A stretch of DNA of 64,000 bases. It comes from Komagataeibacter xylinus. GTDB taxonomy: Bacteria > Pseudomonadota > Alphaproteobacteria > Acetobacterales > Acetobacteraceae. Positions 13,299-23,196 of this stretch are shown one piece after another. Position 1 is the stretch's first letter, and the number at the start of each line of letters is the position of its first letter. A program made the translations under genes and the position numbers. Where the stretch lies: the NCBI RefSeq assembly GCF_031081985.1, contig NZ_JARWSK010000001.1, positions 310,001 through 374,000 on the forward strand. Reading direction: 5' to 3'. A model generated the notes under the pieces. That model did no database searches. It saw nothing but the letters and a program-made list of their open reading frames with translations, and was not told where the DNA came from.

Positions 13299-14438
13299 TT
13301 ACGGCGTGGGTGCGGCCCCGCCATAGCTCAGGCGATAGAGCGCGCCGGACAGGTCATCGCTGATCAGCACGCTGCCATCGGGCAGGGGCAGCACATCGGC
13401 TGGCCGCCCCCATGCATGCTGCCCCTGCCGGAACCCACCCACGAGCACCTTTGGCGTCATGGGTTTGCCATCCGCGCCAAACGCCACGTTCACGACCTGA
13501 TAGCCCGCAAGCTGGCTGCGGTTCCATGATCCGTGCTCGGCAATGATCAGGTTGCCGTGATAGGCGGCAGGAAACTGGGTGCCTTCATAAAACCGCAGGC
13601 CGAGTGCCGCCACATGCGCGCCAAGCAGCAGGGCGGGCGGCGTGAATTCGGAGCAGGCATGCTGCTTGCCGAATTCGGGGTCCGGCACGTTGCCCTGATG
13701 GCAGTAGGGGTAGCCAAAGGACTGTCCGGGCGTGTCAAGCCGGTCGAGTTCATCCGATGGCATGTCATCGCCCATATTGTCGCGCCCGTTATCGGTAAAC
13801 CACATGGTGCCGCTGCCGGGCTGCCATGTAAATCCGACGGTGTTGCGGATGCCGAATGCCACGTCGCGCCGGTCGGTACCATCAGGGGCCATGCTGATGA
13901 TCTTGCCAAAGTCATGCCCCACGTCACAGATGTTGCAGGGCGCGCCGATGGGTACATACAGTCGGTTATCCGGCCCGAAGGCAATGAATTTCCAGGAATG
14001 GTCGCCAATGCGGTAGGGCAGGTTGCCTGCCACGGTTTCGGGCCTGGGCGGCTTGTCGAGGTGGTTTTCAATATCACGCAGCACGACAATGCGCTGTGAG
14101 TCGGACACATACAGGTCGCCATCATGGTAGGCTACGCCCACCGGCAGGGTCAGGCCCTCGGCAATGGTGCGCACCACCACCGGGCCGCCCCCATCCACGC
14201 CGGTAATGGCATAGACCTTGCCCACCGCCCTTGTGCCCGCAAAGATGGTGCCTCGCGCGCCACGGGCCAGTTCACGCGCGTTTGGCACCTGGTCCGTCAC
14301 CACGCTGATGTGAAATCCCGGCGGCACCTGCAGGGACTCAGGCTGGGGGGCTGCCTCGGCGGGAACGCACAGGCTGAGTGCTGTCATGCAGGCCATGCCG
14401 GAGAACGAAGCGCGAAGAAGGCCGGAAAGACGTTTCAT
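13299..14438 (-). CDS. PQQ-dependent sugar dehydrogenase, sorbosone dehydrogenase-like
   Basis: The 379-residue product starts with a cleavable signal (cleavage probably after CVPAEA) and folds as a six-bladed soluble-glucose-dehydrogenase propeller. Landmarks are the catalytic-His segment GDHSWKFIAFGPDNRLYVP, the paired cysteines in GAPCNICDVG, the substrate or PQQ Arg in FGIRNTVGFTWQP, and LIIAEHGSWNR. This matches the L-sorbosone dehydrogenase branch of PQQ-dependent aldose dehydrogenases common in acetic acid bacteria. It oxidises a sugar or aldehyde in the periplasm, passing electrons to quinone or a cytochrome. The true substrate is not readable. The start ATG at 14438 directly precedes the signal peptide. 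Confidence 0.85.
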   Translation of the reverse strand: MKRLSGLLRASFSGMACMTALSLCVPAEAAPQPESLQVPPGFHISVVTDQVPNARELARGARGTIFAGTRAVGKVYAITGVDGGGPVVVRTIAEGLTLPVGVAYHDGDLYVSDSQRIVVLRDIENHLDKPPRPETVAGNLPYRIGDHSWKFIAFGPDNRLYVPIGAPCNICDVGHDFGKIISMAPDGTDRRDVAFGIRNTVGFTWQPGSGTMWFTDNGRDNMGDDMPSDELDRLDTPGQSFGYPYCHQGNVPDPEFGKQHACSEFTPPALLLGAHVAALGLRFYEGTQFPAAYHGNLIIAEHGSWNRSQLAGYQVVNVAFGADGKPMTPKVLVGGFRQGQHAWGRPADVLPLPDGSVLISDDLSGALYRLSYGGAAPTP

Positions 14439-14474
14439 CAGTGGAGAATCTCCTTGAGGCGAATAACGTTCCGA

Positions 14475-16988
14475 TCACGATACGATCTGGCGTATTCTTT
14501 CGGCAAGGGCACGCGCTGAATAGGGCTTGCGCTCGACCGGCACGTCGCGCAGTTCGGGCGGGATCATGGTGCGGTCGGCATAGCCGGTGGCGAAGATGAA
14601 CGGCACGCCCCGCGCACGCAGGATGCGCGCGACCTCAAGCGAGTTTTCACCACCAAGGTTTACATCGAGTATCGCCACGTCGGGCACCCGCGAGCTGATG
14701 GCATTCATGGCTTCATAGACGGAGGCGACGGTGCGGACCTGCCCGATGTTGATTTCCTCGATCGCGCTTTCGGCTTCCATGGCGATGAGGAACTGGTCTT
14801 CCACCAGAAGGATGTCAGCATCGAGCACGGGATTCTCCTTTGGGGGCAAGGCGTGGGACGAAGCAGGGGGCGCATCCGGGGTTTCCATCTCCGGGGCGGG
14901 CCTGACATGGCGGCAGGGCAGGTGCATGACCATTTCCAGCCCGTCGGGATGAAAATGCGCATGGGTGGCCCCGCCAAGTTCATGCGGGAAGCCACGCTCC
15001 AGCAGCACCGAGCCAAAACCCCGGTGCCGGGGCCGGGTCATGGCCGGGCCGCCACTCTCGCGCCATGTGATGCACCATTCATCGCGTGCCGGGTCATGCG
15101 ACCACGCCACATCAAGCCGCCCGCGCGCCTGGCCCAGCGCCCCGTATTTGACCGCGTTGGTGGCCAGTTCATGCACCACCAGCGCCAGCACCGACAGCGC
15201 CTGGCCGGTAAGCCAGATGCGCGGGCCGGTGCAGGTGATGAAGCAACGCTCGCGGTAGGGTGCAAGTTCCGCATCAAGCAGGGCGCGCAGCAGGCCGCCG
15301 CCATCGCTGCGCACGGCCTGGTCATGCGCCAGCCCCAGCGCGCGGATGCGCCCGCGCAGGCGCTCTACATGCTGGGCGGCGGTCATGTCGGGTTCCACCG
15401 GCTGGCTGACCAGCGACTGCACCACGGCAAGGATGTTCTTCACCCGGTGGTTCAGTTCCTCGTTGAGCATGCGCTGGCGCAGGTCGGCATGCGCGCGTTC
15501 ACGCAACTGCAACTGGTGGTAGGCCCCCATGACCTCGATCAGTGCCGACCGGACCAGCGTTGCCGCCTCCATGTCATCGCCTGACCACGGCAGGCAGGTG
15601 CCGGTGACCTGCTGGGTCCAGACCGCAAAACTGCTGCGCGGGCCGAAATAGCCGTCTTCCTCCTCGCTCCGGGGCGGGGCGGCGGGGTCGGCGGCCCATT
15701 TCATGCTGCGTATTTCCTCGCCACGGAACACAAACAGGTAATCGCCCGGCTGCGACGAGATCGGCACGATCATCACGCCTGCCGCCTCGCGCACGTAGTC
15801 TTCGGCATCGGGGATGTAGGCGGCAAGGCAGCTTGTATGCCAGATCTGGGTGCCTGCGCGGGTGCGGGCGAGTTCCAGCACGGCCGCCATGGCGGCAGGC
15901 GGCGGGTGCTGGCCGGTATAGGTCCACTGGCCGCCCACCCACAATGCCGCGCCATCGCACTGCACGAAGGTGAGCATGTCGGTCAGGTGCGCCATGAGGT
16001 AGGCGGGCATGTCCGCCACGGGGGCGGCGCCCTTGAGAAAGGTCTCGATCAGCCCGTGGGTCTGGCGCGTCATGTCCAGCCGCTTGGTACGCAGCAGGTT
16101 GGTGATCTGGAGCGAGACGAACTCGCCAAACATGCGCGCCACGATGCGCTCGCTCATGTTGAGCACATGGGCGCTGTAGTGATGGCACACGATCATGCCC
16201 CACAGGCGGCCATCCACCATCAGCGAGACCGATGCGCAGGCGGCGATGCCCATGCCGCGCATGTAGCTGTAATGGCTTGGCGTGCCCGCGCGCAGATGGG
16301 TGTGCGACAGGTCGGGCGGCAGGGGATTGCCCGGCGAGATTACGGGCACGGGCACGGCCGCCACGTCGCCGATGACGCGGATGAGGTTGGTGCTGTACAG
16401 CCTGCGCGAGGGGGCGGGCATGTCGGAGGCGGGAAAATGCTGGCCCAGGAAACTTTCTAGGTTGGGGCCGTGATGCTCGGCCTCGACCTTGCCTGACCCG
16501 TCCTCGGCAAAACGGTAGAGCATGACGCGGTCATAGCGCAGCACGCCCGAGAGCAGGCGCACGACGGTGCGGAACAGCCGGTCGAAATCGCTGATCTCGC
16601 GTATGCGGTCGATCATGGTGCGCAGCAGCGACAGGTGCGCCCCGTCGCGTTCGCTCAGCGCTGGTTCCCATTCCAGCATGATGTCGGGGCCTGCGGTATG
16701 GATGGCCACGTCATACCGCCCGCCACCGGGCAGGGCCTGCCCGAAGACCAGGGCCGGCCTGCGATGGGCCTCGCCATGCATGGCCAGCGCGTTGCGGATG
16801 TTGTGGGTGGCGTCGCGGCCGATCACGTCGCGCAGCGGCAGGCCTGCCTCCAGCCCCTCACGCCCCAGATGCGCCGGGGCGTTGGCCGACCAGCGCACGA
16901 TATGCCCCAGCCGCGCATCGCATGCCAGCAGCCAGCCATGGGGCTGGATGCCTTCGTCGCCTGCCTGAGGGGATGCCTGTTCAGTCAT
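14475..16988 (-). CDS. Bacteriophytochrome-type HWE histidine kinase fused to a receiver
   Basis: This 837-residue protein has the order PAS2 (from IQPHGWLLACD), GAF (PASDMPAPSRRLYSTN; THLRAGTPSHYSYMRGMG), PHY (GPRSSFAVW as the PRxSF tongue motif), HWE kinase (ELNHRVKNILAVVQS; HELATNAVKYGAL; WRESGGP) and a C-terminal receiver (LLVEDQFLIAME; VAILDVNLGG; FATGYADR). The N-terminal Cys that binds biliverdin just before the PHG motif is absent, and the plant-type GAF Cys position is Ser. It may bind a bilin non-covalently, or be blind. The start at 16988 cannot be extended upstream to gain a Cys because a stop follows immediately. It diverges from a c-di-GMP phosphodiesterase gene. Confidence 0.9.
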   Translation of the reverse strand: MTEQASPQAGDEGIQPHGWLLACDARLGHIVRWSANAPAHLGREGLEAGLPLRDVIGRDATHNIRNALAMHGEAHRRPALVFGQALPGGGRYDVAIHTAGPDIMLEWEPALSERDGAHLSLLRTMIDRIREISDFDRLFRTVVRLLSGVLRYDRVMLYRFAEDGSGKVEAEHHGPNLESFLGQHFPASDMPAPSRRLYSTNLIRVIGDVAAVPVPVISPGNPLPPDLSHTHLRAGTPSHYSYMRGMGIAACASVSLMVDGRLWGMIVCHHYSAHVLNMSERIVARMFGEFVSLQITNLLRTKRLDMTRQTHGLIETFLKGAAPVADMPAYLMAHLTDMLTFVQCDGAALWVGGQWTYTGQHPPPAAMAAVLELARTRAGTQIWHTSCLAAYIPDAEDYVREAAGVMIVPISSQPGDYLFVFRGEEIRSMKWAADPAAPPRSEEEDGYFGPRSSFAVWTQQVTGTCLPWSGDDMEAATLVRSALIEVMGAYHQLQLRERAHADLRQRMLNEELNHRVKNILAVVQSLVSQPVEPDMTAAQHVERLRGRIRALGLAHDQAVRSDGGGLLRALLDAELAPYRERCFITCTGPRIWLTGQALSVLALVVHELATNAVKYGALGQARGRLDVAWSHDPARDEWCITWRESGGPAMTRPRHRGFGSVLLERGFPHELGGATHAHFHPDGLEMVMHLPCRHVRPAPEMETPDAPPASSHALPPKENPVLDADILLVEDQFLIAMEAESAIEEINIGQVRTVASVYEAMNAISSRVPDVAILDVNLGGENSLEVARILRARGVPFIFATGYADRTMIPPELRDVPVERKPYSARALAERIRQIVS

Positions 16989-17412
16989 GCTGCGTCATTT
17001 CCCTTGTGCCCCGGCGGGTCATGCGGTGGGGGACAGAACCGGACAGGGCGGCCTGCCCGGTGGGGTAACGGGACCTTGATTGTGCCATACAGGCTCCTGC
17101 ATGTGGGGCGGGGTATTATGATAGACCTGCGGTACCGGTTTTTCCAGCAATGCACGCGACCCCACCATTAAGTGAGGTGATGCGCAAAAAGGGTGGAACG
17201 CGCTGCGTGCTGCTGCCCGGGGCTGCGTCGGGCCTGTCATCCGTCGCGGTGGAGCCTGGCCGGATATTCCCGCCCTTGCATGCCGTCCTTCCTGCCTGCA
17301 CGGCCCCTGTTTATTACTGCATCATTGGTACAATGTTTTATACGACGTGGCATATACTCTTTATTAATACAGTCATGGGTATGAAACATCATGCTGGCTG
17401 TCACTTATTACA
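16989..17412. other. Divergent promoter region, no gene seen
   Basis: This 424-base gap separates the phytochrome kinase gene (minus) from the DosP-like gene (plus). The right half turns AT-rich (17310-17400), as expected for a promoter. No clear operator repeat was found. Confidence 0.4.
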
Positions 17413-20049
17413 GTGGCCCGGAACATAAAATCAGGTGTCACGATTTCAGCCTCACCCCCGTTCGCTTTCAGCCAGCCGGAGACCTACAGCCAGATGCCCC
17501 GCGACATGATAGACGACATGCAGGTAACCGTCCTGCCCGCGCTGGAACAGACCATTCTTGGCGTTGTCCTGATTGATGAACATAACACCGTCACCTTTTT
17601 CAACAAGGCGGCGGAAGGCCTGTGGCACTGTTCGCGGCAGGATGTGATCGGGCGCAACGTCAACGTGCTGGTGCCACGCAACATCCGCTCCACCCATGAT
17701 GACCTGATCCGCCACAACCGCGAGACCGGAATCAACAAGATCGTCGGCACCAGCCGCGAGGTGTGTGTCGAGCGCTTCGATGGCACGACTTTCTGGGCCA
17801 ACCTCTCGCTGTCGCGCATCGCGGTGGATGGCAAGATCGGCTACATGGCGCTGATCCGCGATATCTCGCAGGAAGTTGATGACCGCGAAAAGATCCGCCT
17901 GCTCTCGCTCGTGGTGCGCGAGACCGACCGCGGCGTGGCCATTCTCGACCCCGAATTCCGCATCATCTATGTCAACCGCGCCTTTAGCGACATGTTCGGC
18001 TTTGGCGCCGAGCGGGTGACGGGGCATGGCCTGTCGGTCATCCTTGCAGGCGATACGACCGATATCGGCATTCTCAACCAGTTGCACGAGGGCGCGCGCA
18101 ACGCCAAGGGCTTCACGCTCGATATCCGCGCCCGCCACGCCAGCGGCCGCGATATCTGGGTCTCGGCGGCCATGAACCCCGTGTTCAATGATAGCGGCGA
18201 GATCGAGAACATCGTGGTGGTGCTGACCGATATTACCGAGCAGCACTTCCTTGACAGCCTGCAGCGCGACACGCTGGAAGCGATTTCAAGCGATCTGGGC
18301 CTGCATGAGGTGATGGACTTCATCTGCCGCCGCATCGAGCATTACATCCCCGATGTCATGCCCGCCATCTACCTGGTGGAGAAAGACGACCGGCTCAAAT
18401 GCAAGGGCCGCGCCAGCCTGCCGCTCTCGCTGGTCAAGCTGTATGACACGCTGCCCATCGGCCTCGATGCCGCCTGCTCGGGCGTTGCCGCCAGCACCGG
18501 CTCCATTGCCGAAAGCCCGGACATTGCCCACGACCCGCGCTGGCAGCACATGCGCGAGCAGACCCTGCATAACGGCATCAAGGCCGCGCGCGCCACGCCC
18601 ATCATCCTGCGCAACAACCGGGTGGCGGGCGTGTTCACCTGCTACTCGCGCACCAGTTCGCTGCCCGATGCCTCCTGCCAGAAGGCCGTGGCCACCAGTC
18701 TGCACCTGTGCACCCTGGCCATAGAGCGGCACGAGGCGAAGGAACATATCAACCGCCTGTCCGACTTTGACCTGCTGACCAGCCTGCCCAACCGCCGCTG
18801 GCTGCGCCAGAACATGCCGCGCATGCTGCGCCGCGCCGTGCGGGGCAACCTCATGCTCGTGACCGTGGGCATAGACAACTTCAAGCATATCAATGATGTG
18901 TTCGGCCATACGGCGGGCGATGACCTGATCGCCCGCATTGCCGGCCTGCTGCGTGAGGTGCTGAGCATAGACGACACGCTGGTGCGCAGCGGTGGCGACC
19001 AGTTCACCATCGTGACCAATGGCGAGCAGCAGCATGCCTCCACGCTCAGCGCCCACATCCTGCGCGTGCTGGCCGTGCCATCGCATATTGGCGATGTGCC
19101 GGTCAGCCTCTCGGCCAGCCTTGGCGTTGCAGTTCACCCGGAAAATGGCGAGGACGGCGACACCCTGCTCAAGAATGCCGAGACCGCCATGTTCCAGGCC
19201 AAGGCGAATGGCGGCGGGCATTGCTGCTTCTTCAGCCCGCGCATGAACCAGCAGGCCAGCGACCGCCTCATTCTGGCCGCCGCCCTGCGCGATGCCATTG
19301 CCCATGACCGGCTGCGCCTGTTCTACCAGCCGCAGGTTCATGCCAGCAGCGGCAAGCTGTATGGCGTGGAGGCGCTCTCGCGCTGGATCGACCCCTCGCT
19401 GGGTTTTGTCTCGCCCGCGCGCTTCATTACCGTGGCGGAGGAAACCGGGCAGATCGAGGCCATTGGCAAATGGTCGCTACGCGCGGCATGCCGCCAGATG
19501 GCGCAGTGGATTCGCGATGGTGTGGAGGTGCCGGTGGTTTCGGTCAACCTTTCGCCGCTGCATTTCCGCGATGAAACACTGCCGCAGTTCGTGACCGAAC
19601 TGCTGGCCGAGACAGCCATCCCGCCCGAAAGCCTGACCATAGAAATTACCGAAAGTACCATGATCGACAATTACGAACGCACCATCCGCGTGGCCCAGAA
19701 GCTGCGTGAAATGGGAGTTGGCATGTCGATGGATGATTTTGGCACCGGTTTCTCCAGCCTGTCCAACCTTGCGGGCTTGCCGGTCAACGAGGTGAAGATC
19801 GACCGCAGCTTCATGACCGGGCTGGAAAGCATCGAGAAGGTGCGTGCGGTGGTGATGGCCGTGGTGCGTATTGGCCAGAGCCTGGGCATGACCGTGGTGG
19901 CTGAAGGCGTGGAACATGAAGAACAGCGCCGCCTGCTGGCTGACATGGATTGCGACGTGCTGCAGGGCTACATGTTCTCCAAGCCGCTGCCAGCGGAGGA
20001 ATTGGCGGCCTGGTTCTCCGCCTATCAGCCAGGCGGCGTGGCCAACTGA
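17413..20049 (+). CDS. DosP-like c-di-GMP phosphodiesterase (PAS-PAS-GAF-GGDEF-EAL)
   Basis: The 878-residue product has the same layout as E. coli DosP. The first PAS resembles the heme PAS: LVPRNIRSTHDDLIRHNR carries the proximal His, while the distal Met becomes Thr in VGTSREV; the Arg two residues later is kept. A second PAS (from about residue 160), a GAF-like region (about 280-440), a degenerate cyclase site GGDQF, and an intact EAL domain follow. The EAL motifs are VEALSRW, SVNLSPLHF, IEITEST, MDDFGTGFSS, KIDRSF and VVAEGVEH. It should hydrolyse c-di-GMP under oxygen or gas control. The GTG at 17413 is the longest start; ATG 17494 with GGAGA upstream is a good alternative. Confidence 0.9.
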   Translation: MARNIKSGVTISASPPFAFSQPETYSQMPRDMIDDMQVTVLPALEQTILGVVLIDEHNTVTFFNKAAEGLWHCSRQDVIGRNVNVLVPRNIRSTHDDLIRHNRETGINKIVGTSREVCVERFDGTTFWANLSLSRIAVDGKIGYMALIRDISQEVDDREKIRLLSLVVRETDRGVAILDPEFRIIYVNRAFSDMFGFGAERVTGHGLSVILAGDTTDIGILNQLHEGARNAKGFTLDIRARHASGRDIWVSAAMNPVFNDSGEIENIVVVLTDITEQHFLDSLQRDTLEAISSDLGLHEVMDFICRRIEHYIPDVMPAIYLVEKDDRLKCKGRASLPLSLVKLYDTLPIGLDAACSGVAASTGSIAESPDIAHDPRWQHMREQTLHNGIKAARATPIILRNNRVAGVFTCYSRTSSLPDASCQKAVATSLHLCTLAIERHEAKEHINRLSDFDLLTSLPNRRWLRQNMPRMLRRAVRGNLMLVTVGIDNFKHINDVFGHTAGDDLIARIAGLLREVLSIDDTLVRSGGDQFTIVTNGEQQHASTLSAHILRVLAVPSHIGDVPVSLSASLGVAVHPENGEDGDTLLKNAETAMFQAKANGGGHCCFFSPRMNQQASDRLILAAALRDAIAHDRLRLFYQPQVHASSGKLYGVEALSRWIDPSLGFVSPARFITVAEETGQIEAIGKWSLRAACRQMAQWIRDGVEVPVVSVNLSPLHFRDETLPQFVTELLAETAIPPESLTIEITESTMIDNYERTIRVAQKLREMGVGMSMDDFGTGFSSLSNLAGLPVNEVKIDRSFMTGLESIEKVRAVVMAVVRIGQSLGMTVVAEGVEHEEQRRLLADMDCDVLQGYMFSKPLPAEELAAWFSAYQPGGVAN

Positions 20050-20258
20050 GGGGCGCACGGGCGGGCCGCGCTGGCCCGGCCGTGGCGCGTAAAGGATAAC
20101 CGGAGCGTTGCTGGCATGCGCTTCCTGCCCGCGCTGGACGGGGCGGGGTCATCGCCTTCGCGTGGCAGCAAGGCTTGTTGGGCTTGAAGTTGCCCAGGCA
20201 TGGTTTGAGGCATTGGACTGTTGATTGGGGAAGATCACGGCTTTAGCCTGCTTCAATA

Positions 20259-20596
20259 ATGACGGAATTTGTAAAAATTCTGCATTACAGCGAAGACAAT
20301 ATCAGGCGCGAGGCCATTTTCAGCTTTCCGGCACAATACCCTTATGAAGATCTGGTCGATTTCATGCTGTTTGACATGCCGGATCGAAAGGCCCTTCGGC
20401 CTGATGGTGACGACGGGCTACAAGGTCAGGTCTCGTATGCTGTTTCCTGCTGCCGCAAAGTCAGGGTGCTGGCGGGGGCGTGGGCACCGGATGGATCATA
20501 CGGAACTGGAACCGATGGATCTATCAGGACTGCGCCATCGGGGATGTTCTGCTTGCAGGTGGATATGAAACCGGCCCGGCCGTCCTGTGTGCATGA
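20259..20596 (+). pseudogene. Broken Imm45-type immunity protein
   Basis: Read across three frames, the DNA encodes one immunity protein of the Imm45 pattern. Frame one gives MTEFVKILHYSEDNIRREA and YPYEDLVDFMLFDMPD. Near 20395 the frame shifts to GLMVTTGYKVRSRMLFP, and near 20475 it shifts again to GTGWIIRNWNRWIYQDC, then IGDVLLAGGYETGPAVLCA to a TGA at 20594-20596. The family's usual VVTTGYKAG and WxxxNWxxWIYPxC motifs are thus split between frames. These proteins protect against a polymorphic toxin. No toxin gene is seen nearby, so this is a decayed orphan immunity gene. Two sequencing errors in a row are less likely, but possible. Confidence 0.75.
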
Positions 20597-20830
20597 CACG
20601 CGCTTTTGTCCGTGCATTGCGCATATGGGTGGCGCATCTCATGGCGCGGGCAATATGAACCCGTCATGTAATGGCCATATTCTTTATACGTAGGAGATTT
20701 ATTGTATCTGATACATATCTTATTCTGCTCCGGGGTGCGGGCTTATCACGCAACATATGGCATTTCATTGTGTAGTGGGTTAACAGAGCCATAATGTCTT
20801 CACCCCTTGCCTGATAGGGAACGCCACACC

Positions 20831-21934
20831 GTGAATATTGATGGCCACATCGTACTGCCAGACCGGGTCATGCCGGGGCGTGTCGTGTTTGATACGGCCA
20901 TTACCGATGTGCGCCCGCTCTCGCTTGTGCCCGATCGCTACATCCTGCCCGGCTTTATCGACGGGCACGTGCATGGCGGCGGGGGGGCTGACATGATGGA
21001 TGGGGTGGATGCCATCCGCCATATGGGCATGTTCCATCTGGCGCATGGCGTGACCACCCTGCTGCCCACCACCATCACGGCACCGTGGGTTGACGTGATG
21101 GCGGCGCTGCATGCCGTGGCCGATGTCATGCACATTGGCATTTATGGCGGCCCCAGCATTCCCGGCGCCCATCTGGAAGGGCCGTTCATCAACCCGCACA
21201 AGCGCGGCGCGCAGCCGCCCTTTACCGTATTGCCCACGCCCGCGCGGGTGAGTGCCGTAATCGAGACCGGCGCCATCAAGGTCGTGACGCTGGCCCCGGA
21301 ACTCGAATTGGTCGATGCGGCCATCCAGAAATTCGTCAATGCGGGCATAAGGGTCAATATCGGTCATACGCTGGCCGGTTACGAGCAGGCGGAGCGGGCC
21401 ATATGCCGCATATGCGGCATGGGGGGCACGGCAGGGGGCACGCATCTGTTCAACGCCATGCCGCCGGTCATGGCGCGCGCGCCGGGGGCGGCGGCGGCCC
21501 TGCTGTGCAGTGACACGGCCTATGCCGAGATGGTGTTTGACACCCACCATGTCCACCCCGCGCTGTTCCGGCTGGCGCATCGGGTCATGGGGAACCGGCT
21601 GGTCTTTGTAACCGATGCCATGCGCGCCACCGGCGCGGGCGATGGCCCGAGCGAACTTGGCGGCCAGAACGTGATGGTGGCCGATGGCGTGGCGCGGCTG
21701 CCCGATGGCACGCTGGCGGGCAGCGTGCTGACACTGGACCAGGCGCTGCGTAATGCCATGCAGGCCGGGGCTTCGCTGCCGCAGGCGGCTGCACTGGTCA
21801 GCACCCATGCCGCCAACTGGCTTGGCCTGCATGACCGTGGCGTGCTCATGCCCGGCCGCCGGGCCGATATTGTGGTGATGGGGGCTGACCTGAGCGTGCA
21901 GGAAGTGTGGGTGAACGGCCGCCGTTGCGCCTGA
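20831..21934 (+). CDS. nagA: N-acetylglucosamine-6-phosphate deacetylase
   Basis: This cytoplasmic enzyme converts GlcNAc-6-P to GlcN-6-P. All landmark motifs are present: the N-terminal metal motif GFIDGHVHGGGG, GAHLEGPFINPHKRGAQ (catalytic Glu), VTLAPEL, the metal His in VNIGHTLAGYEQ, THLFNAMPP, and the catalytic Asp in FVTDAMRATG. The length of about 367 residues is normal. I prefer the GTG at 20831, nine bases after AGGGAA, over the TTG at 20807. No nagB, nagE or glmS lies next to it, so it probably serves peptidoglycan-sugar recycling as a standalone gene. It follows the broken immunity gene by about 230 bases. Confidence 0.9.
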   Translation: MNIDGHIVLPDRVMPGRVVFDTAITDVRPLSLVPDRYILPGFIDGHVHGGGGADMMDGVDAIRHMGMFHLAHGVTTLLPTTITAPWVDVMAALHAVADVMHIGIYGGPSIPGAHLEGPFINPHKRGAQPPFTVLPTPARVSAVIETGAIKVVTLAPELELVDAAIQKFVNAGIRVNIGHTLAGYEQAERAICRICGMGGTAGGTHLFNAMPPVMARAPGAAAALLCSDTAYAEMVFDTHHVHPALFRLAHRVMGNRLVFVTDAMRATGAGDGPSELGGQNVMVADGVARLPDGTLAGSVLTLDQALRNAMQAGASLPQAAALVSTHAANWLGLHDRGVLMPGRRADIVVMGADLSVQEVWVNGRRCA

Positions 21935-21969
21935 GGGCAATGCTGGCGAACATCCTGAAAAATTTTTGG

Positions 21970-23196
21970 TCACGGGTCTGTTTTTGAAATAGGCCTTTGT
22001 GCCTGCAGGCTTACCAGCACGGCAGCAAAGCCGGAGGCCGCCGCCAGTCCCAGCCCCCAGCGTGGGCCAAAATGATTGGCCACCCACCCCACGACCGGCG
22101 CGCCCACCGGCGTGCCGCCAAGGGCTACGGCCAGGCGGATGGCCATGACGCGGCCCCGCATCTCGGGTGTGGCTGAAAGCTGCATCAGGCTGTTGGTGGT
22201 TGTAGTAAAGGTCAGGGTTGCCAGTCCCACCAGCCCGAGGGCTGCGGCAAACAGTCCGTAACCGGGGGCGATGGCGGCCAGCAGGCACCCCACGCCAAAC
22301 AGCAGCGCGCCCGTGCGCAGGGTTGCCATCGAGACCTTTTCGCGACCCGCTGCCAGCACGGCACCCATCATGGTGCCTACCGCCATGCACGCACTCAGCA
22401 GCCCGTACTGCCCCGCGCCGACCTGAAACACGCTGACCGCCATGGTGGAAATGAACAGTGGAAAGTTCAGGCCAAACATGCCAATGAGCAGAAGCATCAG
22501 CACGATGGTGAGCAGGTCGGGCTGCCGCCACACATAGCGGAACCCTTCCAGCAGGCCCCGTGTGCCCCGCTTTGCTGGGGGTGTCACGGCCCTGCCGTTC
22601 AGCGCCAGCAGCGACATGAGCACGGCAATGAACGAAATGCCGTTGAGCACGAACGCCCACCCCGTACCCACCGCGGCAATGCATGCCCCCGCTGCGACCG
22701 GCCCCAGCATGCGCCCGGCATTGAAGGAGACCGAATTGAGCGCCACTGCATTGGGCAGGTCATCGCGCCCGACGAGTTCCGATACGAAGGTCTGGCGTGC
22801 CGGGCCATCAAAGGCGGCCACGCTGCCAAACAGGAAGGCAAAGACATACATTTCCCACAGCCGCGCCGTGCCGCTGACCGTCAGGATGCCCAGTCCCAGC
22901 GACAGGGTACCCATCAACCCCTGTGTGAGCATAAGCAGGGCGCGGCGGTCAAAACGGTCGGCGGCATAGCCCGTCCAGGGCAGGAACAGCAGTTGCGGCG
23001 CCATCTGGAAAGCCATGGTCATGCCTACCGCCGTCGCATCATGCGCGGTCAGTTGGGTCAGTACAAGCCAGTCCTGCGCCGTGCGCTGCATCCAGGTGCC
23101 AATGTTCGACAGGACAGCCCCGCTGGCCCAGATGGCGTAATGGCGATGGCGCAGCGAGCGCAGGGCGCGGGTGCCAAAAGCGAAGGAAAGCGGCAT
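21970..23196 (-). CDS. MFS transporter of the EntS/enterobactin-exporter type
   Basis: The 408-residue protein has twelve hydrophobic helices. It carries the family start LRHRHYAIWASGAVLSNIGTWMQ followed by AQDWLVLTQLT and GYAADRFDRR (the loop 2-3 motif), the pattern of the MFS_3 branch. Members export siderophores, macrolides or other small molecules. The middle loop around AKRGTRGLLEGFRYVWRQP separates the two six-helix halves, as expected. The substrate is unknown, and no siderophore synthesis genes are seen here. It converges with nagA, 35 bases from that gene's stop. The start ATG at 23196 fits the family N-terminus. Confidence 0.85.
   Translation of the reverse strand: MPLSFAFGTRALRSLRHRHYAIWASGAVLSNIGTWMQRTAQDWLVLTQLTAHDATAVGMTMAFQMAPQLLFLPWTGYAADRFDRRALLMLTQGLMGTLSLGLGILTVSGTARLWEMYVFAFLFGSVAAFDGPARQTFVSELVGRDDLPNAVALNSVSFNAGRMLGPVAAGACIAAVGTGWAFVLNGISFIAVLMSLLALNGRAVTPPAKRGTRGLLEGFRYVWRQPDLLTIVLMLLLIGMFGLNFPLFISTMAVSVFQVGAGQYGLLSACMAVGTMMGAVLAAGREKVSMATLRTGALLFGVGCLLAAIAPGYGLFAAALGLVGLATLTFTTTTNSLMQLSATPEMRGRVMAIRLAVALGGTPVGAPVVGWVANHFGPRWGLGLAAASGFAAVLVSLQAQRPISKTDP

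Noticed and set aside
17310-17412. Promoter with TTGGTA and TATACG boxes before the DosP-like gene
   Set aside because: The match is weak and acetic acid bacterial promoters are poorly defined, so it is not listed as a feature.
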